A DNA stretch of 7,732 nucleotides from an uncultured Cellvibrio sp. (GCA_946481095.1 CAMLML010000121.1:1-7732); one strand, 5' to 3'; shown: positions 1 to 7,251, counted from the first letter of the stretch. Numbers and translations: made by a program. Notes: a model not told the origin generated them from the sequence alone.

Positions 1-1412
1 TTACCGAAAAGGTTGCCGAAGTTCCAGGCAGACAATAAGGTATATTCCAAACTACTTTTTGTGGATGGCAGCGCAAGGAGCCTCTGAACTTGTTTTTCCC
101 TCTCTGACGAACTGGCAAGTGCACCGCTATCAGCTGCAGCCATTAATTCACGATCAGGGAGCGTGTCAGTTAATAAAAATGCCAACGTACTGGCAAACTC
201 ATGCGGTGTTAATTCGAATCGCCCCGCTGCAGTCTCTGCGCCATATTCTGTGCGATGATTAAAAGAAGGCGATATTAAAATTGCCTGCACAGCCAATTGA
301 ATGCCTTTGTCATAGGAGGTTTGCGCGCCCAGATTGAATACTGCTTGCAAGTCGCTTATTTCCGCCGTACTGAGAGGCCGCTTAAACCCTCGTTTTGCCA
401 GATCGGTAATAAAGCGAGTAGCGCAGGCCTGATCGCCATTGGTACAGCCGGTAACTGAACTTATGCGAGTCGCCAGGCTGTTGGCAACATTGGACGCAAT
501 ATCCAACCTTGCATTAATCAGAGAAGTATTCGCCACTAAACTTTTTTGTGTGAACAACTTTGACGCCGGATCTGTTAGTTTGCTTCCTGTTAATGCTTGC
601 TCACCGAGTAACGCAGCCACCGAATTTGTAAACGGCAAATCCGAGAGCAAAATCAAATCTTGCGGGAAAGACGGCGCACAGGCACCCACTTCAACCGGAG
701 TACCACGGATTGACCACAAATAAGCCGCAATATCTTTTCCACACTGATCAGCGCAAGCAGTAGCATTTCCTAAAGGCATCTGATCCCTGATGTAATCTGC
801 CAAGCCTTGTTGAGTCTCCGGGTAGGTAGTTTTTGCAGGGAATTTGAATTTATTGACATCAAATTCAAACGATGACCCCTTACCAAAAACCCCATTCACA
901 TGAGGCGTAGAATGGCAGCTCGCGCATTGCATACTGAAGTTGCTCGTACCTACAGCAACAGACCCGGGGCTGCTTGAAGCAAGGCTGGAGGATCTACTCG
1001 AAGAAGACCTGCTTGAAAAGGAACTACTTGAAACCATACTCGAAGATGACCGGCTTGAAGAGGAACTACTTGAAACCACACTCGAAGATGACCGGCTTAT
1101 AGAAGAACTGCTGAAAGCGGGACTGGACGAACGAGTTAGTGAACTACTGGAAGACCTGACGACAGAAATACTGCTTACGGATGACGATCTTGACGACGAC
1201 ACAATAACAACAGGCATACTACTTTGAGAGGATATAACAGTAGCACTGCTTGAAAACGAGCTACTCACCAGGCTCGAGGAAAAACTACTGGATGACAGGC
1301 TGCTTTTGGATGAGCTGCTTGATCCTCCTTCGGGATCGTCAATGACAGGACCCCCTCCGCAGCCCACTAAAACAAGGCATAGGGTAAAAATTGCTACCTT
1401 AATCACCAACAT
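1..1412 (-). CDS. Lipoprotein with poly-Ser linker, cytochrome c module and DUF1587/1595/1592-type region (partial, runs off left edge)
   Basis: The reading frame is open from the ATG at 1412 to the left edge (470 codons plus two bases), so the C-terminus is missing. The start is set by a GAGGAGA ribosome site six bases upstream. A hydrophobic N-terminus ends in the lipobox LVGC (Cys18), predicting an envelope lipoprotein. Residues about 28-150 are nearly all Ser. A single-haem c-type module follows: CASCH at 163-167, likely distal ligand Met212 in QMPLG, and an extra Cys220/Cys224 pair. Residues about 250-300 resemble DUF1587. Residues about 320-385, with GFKRPL at 342-347, resemble DUF1595. 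From LTPHEF at 401 onward it looks like the start of DUF1592. In such proteins DUF1588 and DUF1585 usually come next, outside this window. The family's function is not established, so no substrate is claimed. The cytochrome module closely resembles that of the lipoprotein encoded at 2103-4046. Confidence 0.85.
   Translation of the reverse strand, partial: MLVIKVAIFTLCLVLVGCGGGPVIDDPEGGSSSSSKSSLSSSSFSSSLVSSSFSSSATVISSQSSMPVVIVSSSRSSSVSSISVVRSSSSSLTRSSSPAFSSSSISRSSSSVVSSSSSSSRSSSSMVSSSSFSSRSSSSRSSSLASSSPGSVAVGTSNFSMQCASCHSTPHVNGVFGKGSSFEFDVNKFKFPAKTTYPETQQGLADYIRDQMPLGNATACADQCGKDIAAYLWSIRGTPVEVGACAPSFPQDLILLSDLPFTNSVAALLGEQALTGSKLTDPASKLFTQKSLVANTSLINARLDIASNVANSLATRISSVTGCTNGDQACATRFITDLAKRGFKRPLSTAEISDLQAVFNLGAQTSYDKGIQLAVQAILISPSFNHRTEYGAETAAGRFELTPHEFASTLAFLLTDTLPDRELMAAADSGALASSSEREKQVQRLLALPSTKSSLEYTLLSAWNFGNLFG
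1021..1104 (-). repeat. Two-copy 42-bp tandem repeat inside a poly-Ser linker
   Basis: The blocks starting at 1021 and 1063 match over 36 bases with one mismatch (T versus C in accata/accaca). The unit is 42 bp, or 14 codons, so expansion or loss keeps the frame. It encodes part of the Ser/Arg linker of the truncated lipoprotein. The linker probably grew by slippage or unequal recombination. Confidence 0.8.
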
Positions 1413-1418
1413 TATTAT

Positions 1419-1425
1419 TCTCCTC
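1419..1425 (-). promoter_or_regulatory. Ribosome binding site of the DUF1592-type lipoprotein
   Basis: The minus strand reads GAGGAGA followed by six bases and then ATG at 1412. This strong Shine-Dalgarno match, together with the signal peptide directly after that ATG, fixes the start. The 97-base gap to the gene upstream holds only 4-5 bp possible stems and no convincing terminator, which fits co-transcription. Confidence 0.75.
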
Positions 1426-1509
1426 AAAATTTTTAAGTAACCAATCGCCAGACTCCGTAATTTTCTCTGGATACCCCAGTAATCATCTGGCTTTGAATGG
1501 CTTTACGTT

Positions 1510-2046
1510 TCACTCCAAACAGAAGCGCCTGACATAACGACGTAAACGGGATGCTTTTTCGGTATCGTAATAAGACTGCGCTGAATAAATCGCTGAGGCG
1601 GTTTTATTACTCATACAATTAATAATCAGGTCGAGCCCGTTCTGCACAACATACTTTTCTGGGCTATGTAGCCTGTATTTAGGGCTTAACTCCTTCAAAC
1701 CTTCCAGATCCTGCACATCCAAAGCTCCGAGAATCTCGGCAAAAATCTCGTTCTCAGCAAACAGATCAAGATGCTCTTCCGTTATCGGGTGGGGATGGTC
1801 GCCAGGCTCGCCCATAAAAACAGGCGAATCTTTAATTGACTGAATCTCAGGTTGCTTGACGAGAAGCTTATCGGCAGCCAAATGCTCGATTTTTCGATCT
1901 TCCTGCACTTGAGCAGGAACACTGATATCTGCAACAACTTCAGGCTTTTGGCCGTCACCCTCAACAAACCCAATTACTACAAGCACAATCAGCAAGACCA
2001 GAGCTACAGCCAATCCCGGATAATTCAAACGAACACCAAGTTTCAT
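1510..2046 (-). CDS. Unrecognised small protein with one N-terminal membrane anchor
   Basis: Not recognised. From the ATG at 2046 it is 178 residues. A short basic N-terminus (Lys2, Arg6) is followed by one hydrophobic stretch at about 8-29, rich in Leu and Val, with no cleavage site or lipobox. This predicts a single-pass protein with the rest in the periplasm. Residues about 30-100 are polar and probably flexible. The C-terminal half (about 105-178) is helix-like and ends in a basic stretch (RLRRYVRR). It has two Cys, at 144 and 176. The frame stays open upstream to a TTG at 2124 overlapping the previous gene, and a GTG lies at 2052. I chose 2046 because it places the hydrophobic segment at the N-terminus, but no good ribosome site precedes any candidate. 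It lies 56 bases after the metallopeptidase lipoprotein and 97 before the DUF1592-type one, so it is probably in their operon. Confidence 0.7.
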   Translation of the reverse strand: MKLGVRLNYPGLAVALVLLIVLVVIGFVEGDGQKPEVVADISVPAQVQEDRKIEHLAADKLLVKQPEIQSIKDSPVFMGEPGDHPHPITEEHLDLFAENEIFAEILGALDVQDLEGLKELSPKYRLHSPEKYVVQNGLDLIINCMSNKTASAIYSAQSYYDTEKASRLRRYVRRFCLE

Positions 2047-2102
2047 AACATGCACCAAAAAAAATCCGGCAATTCCATTTGCCTTGCGGACTTTTACCGT
2101 TG

Positions 2103-4046
2103 TTATTGAAGAGTAACCTGCCAAGTCACTGTTTTAGTGGAACGCAACCAGCCTGTTCTGTGACAGTAGCGACCTGAAACGGAAGGGGGACAAGTGCCTT
2201 CACGGTTACGAACCAGATCGTCTCCTGCATTGTCATAAGTTTTGGCGGTAATTTCGTATTGTCCGGGCGCCAGATTTTGCTCAGCCAAATTAAATACCTG
2301 CCCACCATTGGGTTTTACAACCTTGCCATCAATAGCCCAATCGACACTCACAACCGCAGGATCAATCACTCTTACCTCAAGTTGGCTTGGGTTAGTTACA
2401 GGTCCCGCAGAAGGAGTTACAGAATCATAAGGACTATCGATAATGCGCCAGATAGAAAAGACAATTTGTTCACGTGATACCGAGTTAAAACTCGTATTAA
2501 GATTGTTTCCAAATAAACTGTTCATCATAGAGTTTTGGGAAGGGCGGAACTGTCCGCTAGAGTTGCTGCAATAACGACTTCCTTCAAATACGCTTTGCAT
2601 ACCGGTTGCGCCTGCTTGATTGTACCCAAGCCACTTATCCCACTTGCCAGCGGTAGTTTCCTTATTCGCCGTTGAATTAACCTCGGCGAATTCACCACAA
2701 TTACCGCTGGTACCGTTGTACTCATCCGCCAACTGATGGAACGCATGACCCGCTTCATGCAGCTCGGCACCTGCTGCATCAGGATGACCCCCGGACCAAC
2801 ACATAGGAGACCCACCGGCATTCCACCATCGGTCATTATTCAGAACGACCGCCACCCAGTCGGCTTCAATTCCAGCGGGCAGATAGTCATTGATTGCACG
2901 ATCTACCGCTCCACGGTCGTAATTGCACAAACGGCTTTCATCGTCACCGCAAGTTTTGAAAGGTGTCCTACTGTCACAAACACCGGAAACAGGGCTGGCA
3001 ACTTTCAAAACACAGACATTAATAAAATTCTTGTAACGATCAAACGGCTTGCCTATGGGACTACCAAACCGCTTACTCAAACCTTTCTCTATGTGATCCA
3101 TGAGCAAGGTATCCAATTCAGTATCGGTGTAACCATCACCTAAAATGACGTAATTGACACGGTTTTGAGGCGGCCCAGAGCTCAGGTAGGCTTCGCCATA
3201 AGGGCCGCAGTCCAACTTATAAGCGCCAGTAGCGGCATTGGAAGAATTGCTTGATGAACTGGATATGCTCGTCACAGACGATGATCTGGAACTCGAGATA
3301 CTGCTCATGGAAGACGATCTGGAACTCGAGGATCTGGAACTGGAACTACTACTCATCGACGACGATCTGGAACTACTCATCGACGATGAACTGGAGCTGG
3401 TTATGCTGCTCAGGGTAGAGGATGAACTACGCAGGACACTCGAACTCACTGAACTTCTGACAGACAAAGAAGAGCTCGACCGAGCGATTGAACTACTTGA
3501 AGAAAGTACAGAGGAAGATGAACTTGACGAAGGAGAAACTACAGAAACCCAACTGCGAATATAAGCTGCAGTATCCTCGGCACATTGGTTAATACATTTA
3601 GCTGCACTTCCGTCAGGCATCCAATCATTTATGTAAGAAACCAGGGTTTGCTGCGAATTATCTTTGTACTTGTAGCTAACCTTGGTTGCATCAATTACGA
3701 ATGGGCCCTTACCTGACGCACCATGACAAGCGAGGCACTGACTTTCAAAAATAGCCTTACCCGCTACCGCATTACCTGTGGAACCGGATAGACTCGAATT
3801 TGAACCAAGAGAAGATATCGAACTGACAACGGCACTTGAACTCGTCGCTTCAACCAAGCTGGCAGATGACGAAGTGACTATAACAACAGTGCTACTCGAG
3901 CTAACTGACATTCTGGATGAGCTGGTCACAGCAGTTTTGGAAGAGGCAGCATCTCGCGACGAGCTCGATGTATCGTCCAGTTTTTCCCCTCCACAACTTG
4001 CAAGGGCAACACCCAACGTAAATATCGTCAATACCTTGGAAAACAT
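2103..4046 (-). CDS. Cytochrome c / poly-Ser / M64-type metallopeptidase lipoprotein
   Basis: This 647-residue protein starts at the ATG at 4046, chosen for its GAGGT ribosome site and the lipoprotein signal directly after it (lipobox ALASC, Cys18). Domains in order: a Ser-rich segment at about 26-90; a small c-type cytochrome at about 91-170 (haem site CLACH at 104-108, likely distal ligand Met143 in WMPDG, extra Cys151/Cys155); a poly-Ser linker at about 172-270; a peptidase domain at about 280-540; and a C-terminal beta-sandwich-like region at about 541-647. The peptidase motif is HEAGH at 430-434, with LADEY ending at 443, matching the HExxHxxxxLxDEY pattern of M64 (IgA peptidase-type) zinc enzymes. 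SMM at about 506-508 could be the Met-turn. An M64 enzyme would cleave proteins or glycoproteins; the target is unknown. The frame extends 76 codons upstream to 4274, but that part looks non-coding. A cytochrome joined to a metallopeptidase is unusual. Confidence 0.88.
   Translation of the reverse strand: MFSKVLTIFTLGVALASCGGEKLDDTSSSSRDAASSKTAVTSSSRMSVSSSSTVVIVTSSSASLVEATSSSAVVSSISSLGSNSSLSGSTGNAVAGKAIFESQCLACHGASGKGPFVIDATKVSYKYKDNSQQTLVSYINDWMPDGSAAKCINQCAEDTAAYIRSWVSVVSPSSSSSSSVLSSSSSIARSSSSLSVRSSVSSSVLRSSSSTLSSITSSSSSSMSSSRSSSMSSSSSSRSSSSRSSSMSSISSSRSSSVTSISSSSSNSSNAATGAYKLDCGPYGEAYLSSGPPQNRVNYVILGDGYTDTELDTLLMDHIEKGLSKRFGSPIGKPFDRYKNFINVCVLKVASPVSGVCDSRTPFKTCGDDESRLCNYDRGAVDRAINDYLPAGIEADWVAVVLNNDRWWNAGGSPMCWSGGHPDAAGAELHEAGHAFHQLADEYNGTSGNCGEFAEVNSTANKETTAGKWDKWLGYNQAGATGMQSVFEGSRYCSNSSGQFRPSQNSMMNSLFGNNLNTSFNSVSREQIVFSIWRIIDSPYDSVTPSAGPVTNPSQLEVRVIDPAVVSVDWAIDGKVVKPNGGQVFNLAEQNLAPGQYEITAKTYDNAGDDLVRNREGTCPPSVSGRYCHRTGWLRSTKTVTWQVTLQ
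3283..3376 (-). repeat. Degenerate tandem repeats encoding the poly-Ser linker
   Basis: On the plus strand the 15-mer gatctggaactcgag occurs at 3283-3297 and 3316-3330. Shorter copies (gatctggaact or close variants) start at 3331 and about 3364. The copies are multiples of three bases apart, so the Ser frame is preserved. They encode the middle of the linker in the metallopeptidase lipoprotein and indicate growth by internal duplication. Confidence 0.65.
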
Positions 4047-4053
4047 CTTGGTA

Positions 4054-4058
4054 ACCTC
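4054..4058 (-). promoter_or_regulatory. Ribosome binding site of the M64-type lipoprotein
   Basis: The minus strand reads GAGGT, seven bases before the ATG at 4046. Its position just ahead of the lipoprotein signal decides between this start and the upstream in-frame starts reaching to 4274. Confidence 0.75.
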
Positions 4059-4451
4059 AATTATTTTTGTTTCTAGAAAAGGAGTTAAAACTTCTTCTCC
4101 CAAGCAAAAGAGCCTGCTGACTTCGAGTGTTACCAATACTCCAGGAAGGCTAGTATCCATCCAAACCGCAATTACCGAAGACTTTTTAGGTGTCTTTAAT
4201 AACCAACCAAACCTTATGCAAATTAATTTGGTGGCCATCTTGTAATGATCTGGATTTGATCTAATCAGAATCAACTTTCCCGATCAATTGTGAATTTAAG
4301 TTAATGTGAGGCGCTTGGCATCACTGTGGATATGTGTGCCGCAAGATTGAAAATTAACCATCTGATTCATCTATAAAACTCATTTAATTAGCAAACTCCT
4401 CTTGTCTCTCTATTTTCAAAAAGTCAGCCGACAAAACCGACTGGATTAGCT

Positions 4452-4482
4452 TTGTTGGGGACTCCGGATATTCGCGTATAAT
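4452..4482 (+). promoter_or_regulatory. Probable sigma-70 promoter of gltX with GC-rich discriminator
   Basis: A perfect TATAAT lies at 4477-4482. The -35 box is weak: TTGGGG at 4455-4460 with a 16-base spacer, or TTGTTG at 4452-4457 with a 19-base spacer. The bases straight after the -10 are GCGCGCC, a GC-rich discriminator typical of promoters under stringent (ppGpp/DksA) and growth-rate control. That regulation fits a tRNA synthetase gene but is inferred. Transcription would start near 4489, giving a leader of about 40 bases. Confidence 0.6.
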
Positions 4483-4529
4483 GCGCGCCTTTTTATAACT
4501 TCCGTTCCGATTCCCAAAAGGCCGCATTT

Positions 4530-6041
4530 ATGTCCGAAGTCCGCACCCGCATTGCCCCCTCCCCCACAGGTGATCCCCATGTAGGCACCGCATACATCGC
4601 ATTGTTTAATTTGTGTTTTGCACGTCAACACGGTGGCAAATTTTTACTGCGCATAGAAGACACAGACCAAACCCGCAGCACACCCGAATCAGAACAAGCG
4701 ATTTTGGACAGCCTGCGTTGGTTAGGTTTGGAATGGGACGAAGGCCCCGATGTCGGCGGCCCACACGGCCCTTATCGTCAAAGCGAGCGCATGGATATTT
4801 ACGGCAAATACGCTTATGAATTGGTCGAAAAAGGTCACGCTTTTTATTGTTTTGCGACCGCAGAAGAATTGGACGAGATGCGTCGCGAACAACAAGCGCG
4901 CGGCGAAACACCCAAATACGATGGCCGCTATCTAAAACTCAGTAAAGAAGAAGTGCAAGCACGCTTGGATGCAGGCGAACCTTATGTGATTCGCATGAAA
5001 ATTCCGGAAGAAGGCGTTTGTGTGATCGACGATTTGTTGCGCGGCAAAATTGAAATCGAATGGTCGCAAGTGGATATGCAAGTGCTCTTAAAAGCTGATG
5101 GTATGCCGACATATCATTTGGCGAATGTGGTGGATGATCATTTAATGAAAATCACTCACGTGATTCGTGGCGAAGAGTGGATCAATTCTGCTCCCAAACA
5201 TTTAAAACTTTACGAATATTTTGGCTGGCAAGCACCAGTACTTTGTCATTTACCTTTGCTGCGTAATCCGGATAAATCCAAACTCAGCAAACGCAAAAAT
5301 CCCACCAGCATTCTCTATTACAAACGCATGGGTTATTTACCCGAAGCCATGTTGAATTATTTGGGCCGTATGGGTTGGTCCATGCCAGACGAACGCGAAA
5401 AATTTACACTAAAAGAAATGCAACAACATTTCGATTTAATGCGCGTGTCGCTCGGTGGCCCAATTTTCGATGTCGAAAAACTCAGCTGGTTAAACAGCGC
5501 CTGGATCCGCGAAAATTTCACCCACGAACAACTCGCCGAACGTTTACATCAATGGGCATTCAACAAAGACATGCTAATGCAAGCCCTACCCCACGCCCAA
5601 TCACGCATGACAACATTAAGTGATTTCGCCCCCCTCGCCAGCTTTTTAGTCAGCGGCATGCTACCAATCACTGAAACGTTATTCACTGCCAATAAATTGG
5701 AACTGGAAAAACAAAAAGAATTTTTACAATTCGCTTTATGGCGTTTGGAAGCCCTACGCTTCTGGGACAAAGACACCCTCTTCACCGAACTCAAAACCCT
5801 CGCCGATCAAATGGGCATAAAAGTGAAAGATGCATTAGCGCCAATATTTATTGCAATTGCAGGTACTACTGCATCTTTCTCCGTTGTTGATTCAATGCAA
5901 ATTATTGGGCCAGATATGACGAGGGCGCGGTTGCGTCATGCGATTAATGTGTTGGGTGGATTTGGGAAGAATAAGCAGAAGGATTTGGAGAAAATCTTTT
6001 TGAAATTAGGTGGGGATGCTGGGGGACGTGCTGAGGGGTGA
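4530..6041 (+). CDS. gltX: Glutamyl-tRNA synthetase
   Basis: This cytoplasmic class I synthetase charges tRNA-Glu with glutamate, using ATP. The 503-residue product aligns along its length with the Pseudomonas-type enzyme (about 490-495 residues). The N-terminal Rossmann fold carries [14 protein letters not shown], whose HVGT at 17-20 is the HIGH motif. The KMSKS loop is KLSKR at 251-255, followed by a typical KNPTS. The C-terminal anticodon-binding part includes [14 protein letters not shown] and [15 protein letters not shown]. Where the E. coli enzyme has a CxC...CxH zinc site, this protein has only Cys107 (FYCFA), so that zinc site appears absent. The C-terminus carries an extra Gly-rich tail of about ten residues. 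The start ATG follows AAAGG by eight bases. The gene is monocistronic, with its own promoter at 4452-4482 and terminator at 6063-6088. Confidence 0.98.
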   Translation: MSEVRTRIAPSPTGDPHVGTAYIALFNLCFARQHGGKFLLRIEDTDQTRSTPESEQAILDSLRWLGLEWDEGPDVGGPHGPYRQSERMDIYGKYAYELVEKGHAFYCFATAEELDEMRREQQARGETPKYDGRYLKLSKEEVQARLDAGEPYVIRMKIPEEGVCVIDDLLRGKIEIEWSQVDMQVLLKADGMPTYHLANVVDDHLMKITHVIRGEEWINSAPKHLKLYEYFGWQAPVLCHLPLLRNPDKSKLSKRKNPTSILYYKRMGYLPEAMLNYLGRMGWSMPDEREKFTLKEMQQHFDLMRVSLGGPIFDVEKLSWLNSAWIRENFTHEQLAERLHQWAFNKDMLMQALPHAQSRMTTLSDFAPLASFLVSGMLPITETLFTANKLELEKQKEFLQFALWRLEALRFWDKDTLFTELKTLADQMGIKVKDALAPIFIAIAGTTASFSVVDSMQIIGPDMTRARLRHAINVLGGFGKNKQKDLEKIFLKLGGDAGGRAEG

Positions 6042-6062
6042 TTTTTGATTGGTTAGAAGTTG

Positions 6063-6088
6063 AAAACCCACCGGATGGTGGGTTTTTC
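6063..6088. terminator. Bidirectional rho-independent terminator between gltX and the AbiC-like gene
   Basis: A perfect 10-bp stem (AAAACCCACC / GGTGGGTTTT) closes a four-base GGAT loop. It has T-runs on both strands: TTTTT then C on plus, and TTTT on minus formed by the A-run. It lies 22 bases after the gltX stop and about 47 bases after the end of the convergent gene at 6135-7154, so it can end both transcripts. Confidence 0.92.
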
Positions 6089-6134
6089 TGAATTCAGAAG
6101 TTTAGAAACCAGATAAAAGAGAAATGAAACTCAA

Positions 6135-7154
6135 TCATGAGTTAAGTTGATCTTTAGATCGGCGTACTCCTAAAAGAGTATAAGTTCTTTTTGGAGTTCC
6201 ACCCGCAGCTTTATGTGCACGCAGTGCAGACTTAACACGTCCCGGTGGCATCGGAATACTAGATATGCCAGGACGTTTGTCTATAGAAACACCCCAATAT
6301 TCCTTGTACATATCTCTGTGAATTCGATGAGTTGAAGTACGAGAGAGATTATCAAAAAACCCCGAAGCTGCCAGGAGTTCTCTAAGGCGAGATCGACTAG
6401 GATGGGAGAGCGAAACCAAAAAAAAGTAGCGACATTCCAGAAAAGTAATTTGAGCGAAAACTAATTTTTTATAAGTATCTATTAGCAATTGATTTGGTGC
6501 ACCGCTGACAACATGATCAAGCAATACTTCAAAAGTATCTACTAAGCGAGCCTGAGGGTGAATCTCGGCTCCTACTATCTTGAAATTTCGGTAATGAAAA
6601 TAATCAATTCGCTGATAATCGCTTTCGTTTAAATTACCTCCATCTATTCGTCCTTGTAAATCCGGTGGAAAGCCGCTCACTCCTTCTTCCACAATTGCTG
6701 CATCTACTCTGCTCAAGGCCTCCCTAAGTACAGAACGCCCAACAAAATCTCCCACACTGACCTCCAAGAGTGTCTGCCTATAGATTTCAAGCAGTCTAAA
6801 CAAAATCTCCTCATATTCCGCTTTTTCTTCCTTAAATTTACTGTGCTTATAAGCCTCATCCTGAGAACGAAGTTGTTTTTGCTGCAAAAAAATTGTAATT
6901 ATTAGCCCGGCAAATCCAAGAGCGGTGAAAAATGATGTGAGTTGTCCAAAACTATCTCCATAAACCCCATATTTTTCAACAGTATTCTCTACGGGCAATG
7001 GGATTTCTTTCGCTATCCAAATCCATACCCCAGCAATTACCAGCAAAGCCAACACAGGCCACCAGTATCCATCTCGAAATTTAGTAATAATTTTCTTGAA
7101 TAATAGCCTAGGAGAATAAACTATTTTAATTAATAGAGATGACTTATTTTTCAT
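6135..7154 (-). CDS. Two-helix membrane protein of the putative phage abortive infection (putAbiC-like) family
   Basis: The 339-residue protein has a basic N-terminus, a first membrane helix at about 31-48 (WWPVLALLVI...) and a second at about 71-90. A charged, coiled-coil-like stretch follows at about 91-130, then a soluble C-terminal domain. The motif YGVYGDSFGQLTSFFTALGF at 62-81, leading into the second helix and then QQKQLRSQ, is the typical opening of putAbiC proteins (PF16872). The later segment LVFAQITFLECRYFF, ending in GFFDNL, matches the family's AQLS..E..L and GLF.NL-like pattern. Such proteins are annotated as possible phage defence factors by similarity to lactococcal AbiC; their mechanism is unproven. 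AGGT lies seven bases before the ATG and a weak promoter lies just upstream. It ends convergent to gltX, and the next gene upstream is a broken DUF559 gene. Family assignment is from remembered patterns; function is inferred. Confidence 0.75.
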   Translation of the reverse strand: MKNKSSLLIKIVYSPRLLFKKIITKFRDGYWWPVLALLVIAGVWIWIAKEIPLPVENTVEKYGVYGDSFGQLTSFFTALGFAGLIITIFLQQKQLRSQDEAYKHSKFKEEKAEYEEILFRLLEIYRQTLLEVSVGDFVGRSVLREALSRVDAAIVEEGVSGFPPDLQGRIDGGNLNESDYQRIDYFHYRNFKIVGAEIHPQARLVDTFEVLLDHVVSGAPNQLLIDTYKKLVFAQITFLECRYFFLVSLSHPSRSRLRELLAASGFFDNLSRTSTHRIHRDMYKEYWGVSIDKRPGISSIPMPPGRVKSALRAHKAAGGTPKRTYTLLGVRRSKDQLNS

Positions 7155-7178
7155 TCTCAGTACCTACTTAGCGAAAAC

Positions 7179-7206
7179 ATTTAACGATAACTAGGGTCAG
7201 TGTAAA
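7179..7206 (-). promoter_or_regulatory. Possible promoter of the AbiC-like gene
   Basis: On the minus strand TTTACA (7206-7201) and TTAAAT (7184-7179) are separated by 16 bases. The first matches the -35 consensus at five of six positions, the second the -10 at four of six. Transcription would start near 7172, about 18 bases before the ATG. Confidence 0.35.
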
Positions 7207-7215
7207 ATTTATTAT

Positions 7216-7251
7216 CCCCCCCCCTTGCCAAGGGGAGGGCTAGGGTGAAAG
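7216..7251. repeat. C-run/G-run palindrome at the end of the DUF559 gene
   Basis: Nine C residues (7216-7224) run into CCCCTT-GCC-AAGGGG, a perfect 6-bp hairpin at 7221-7235, followed by AGGGCTAGGGTGAAAG. Read on the minus strand, the block overlaps the last codons and final TAG of the broken DUF559 gene. Similar GC-rich blocks around DUF559 genes occur as dispersed repeats in many Proteobacteria, as I recall. It could also weakly end transcription of that gene. Confidence 0.55.

Larger units (their letters stand above)
4047..4529. other. Divergent intergenic region between the lipoprotein operon and gltX
   Basis: These 483 bases separate two divergently transcribed genes. The right end holds the gltX promoter and leader. 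On the minus strand a promoter for the lipoprotein operon is expected, but I find no pair of -35 and -10 boxes good enough to call. The open minus frame at 4047-4274 has no recognisable domain or signal sequence and is read here as untranslated leader. No tRNA or clear terminator is visible. Confidence 0.6.

Noticed and set aside
439..723. Open frame on the plus strand opposite the DUF1595-type region
   Set aside because: The minus-strand frame has clear family motifs here; the plus frame has none.
940..1227. Open frame on the plus strand rich in Leu, Glu and Asp
   Set aside because: It is the antisense of the poly-Ser linker; Ser codons read backwards give Leu, Glu and Asp. No ribosome site or domain supports it.
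2047..2124. Longer N-terminus of the small membrane protein from a TTG at 2124
   Set aside because: There is no ribosome site, it overlaps the previous gene's end, and it would push the membrane anchor away from the N-terminus. The choice is not certain.
3238..3564. Second Leu/Glu/Asp-rich open frame on the plus strand
   Set aside because: It is likewise the antisense of the poly-Ser linker of the M64-type lipoprotein.
4047..4274. 76-codon in-frame extension upstream of the M64-type lipoprotein
   Set aside because: The GAGGT site and lipoprotein signal at 4046 fit far better. A lipoprotein signal cannot function 76 residues inside a protein.
4289..4330. TGTGA-type motifs resembling a CRP site
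   Set aside because: The half sites are direct repeats or are spaced about 11 bases apart, not TGTGA-N6-TCACA.
4423..4446. Short inverted repeat (AGTC...GACT) upstream of gltX
   Set aside because: The stem is only about four base pairs with no T-run, so it is not a credible terminator.
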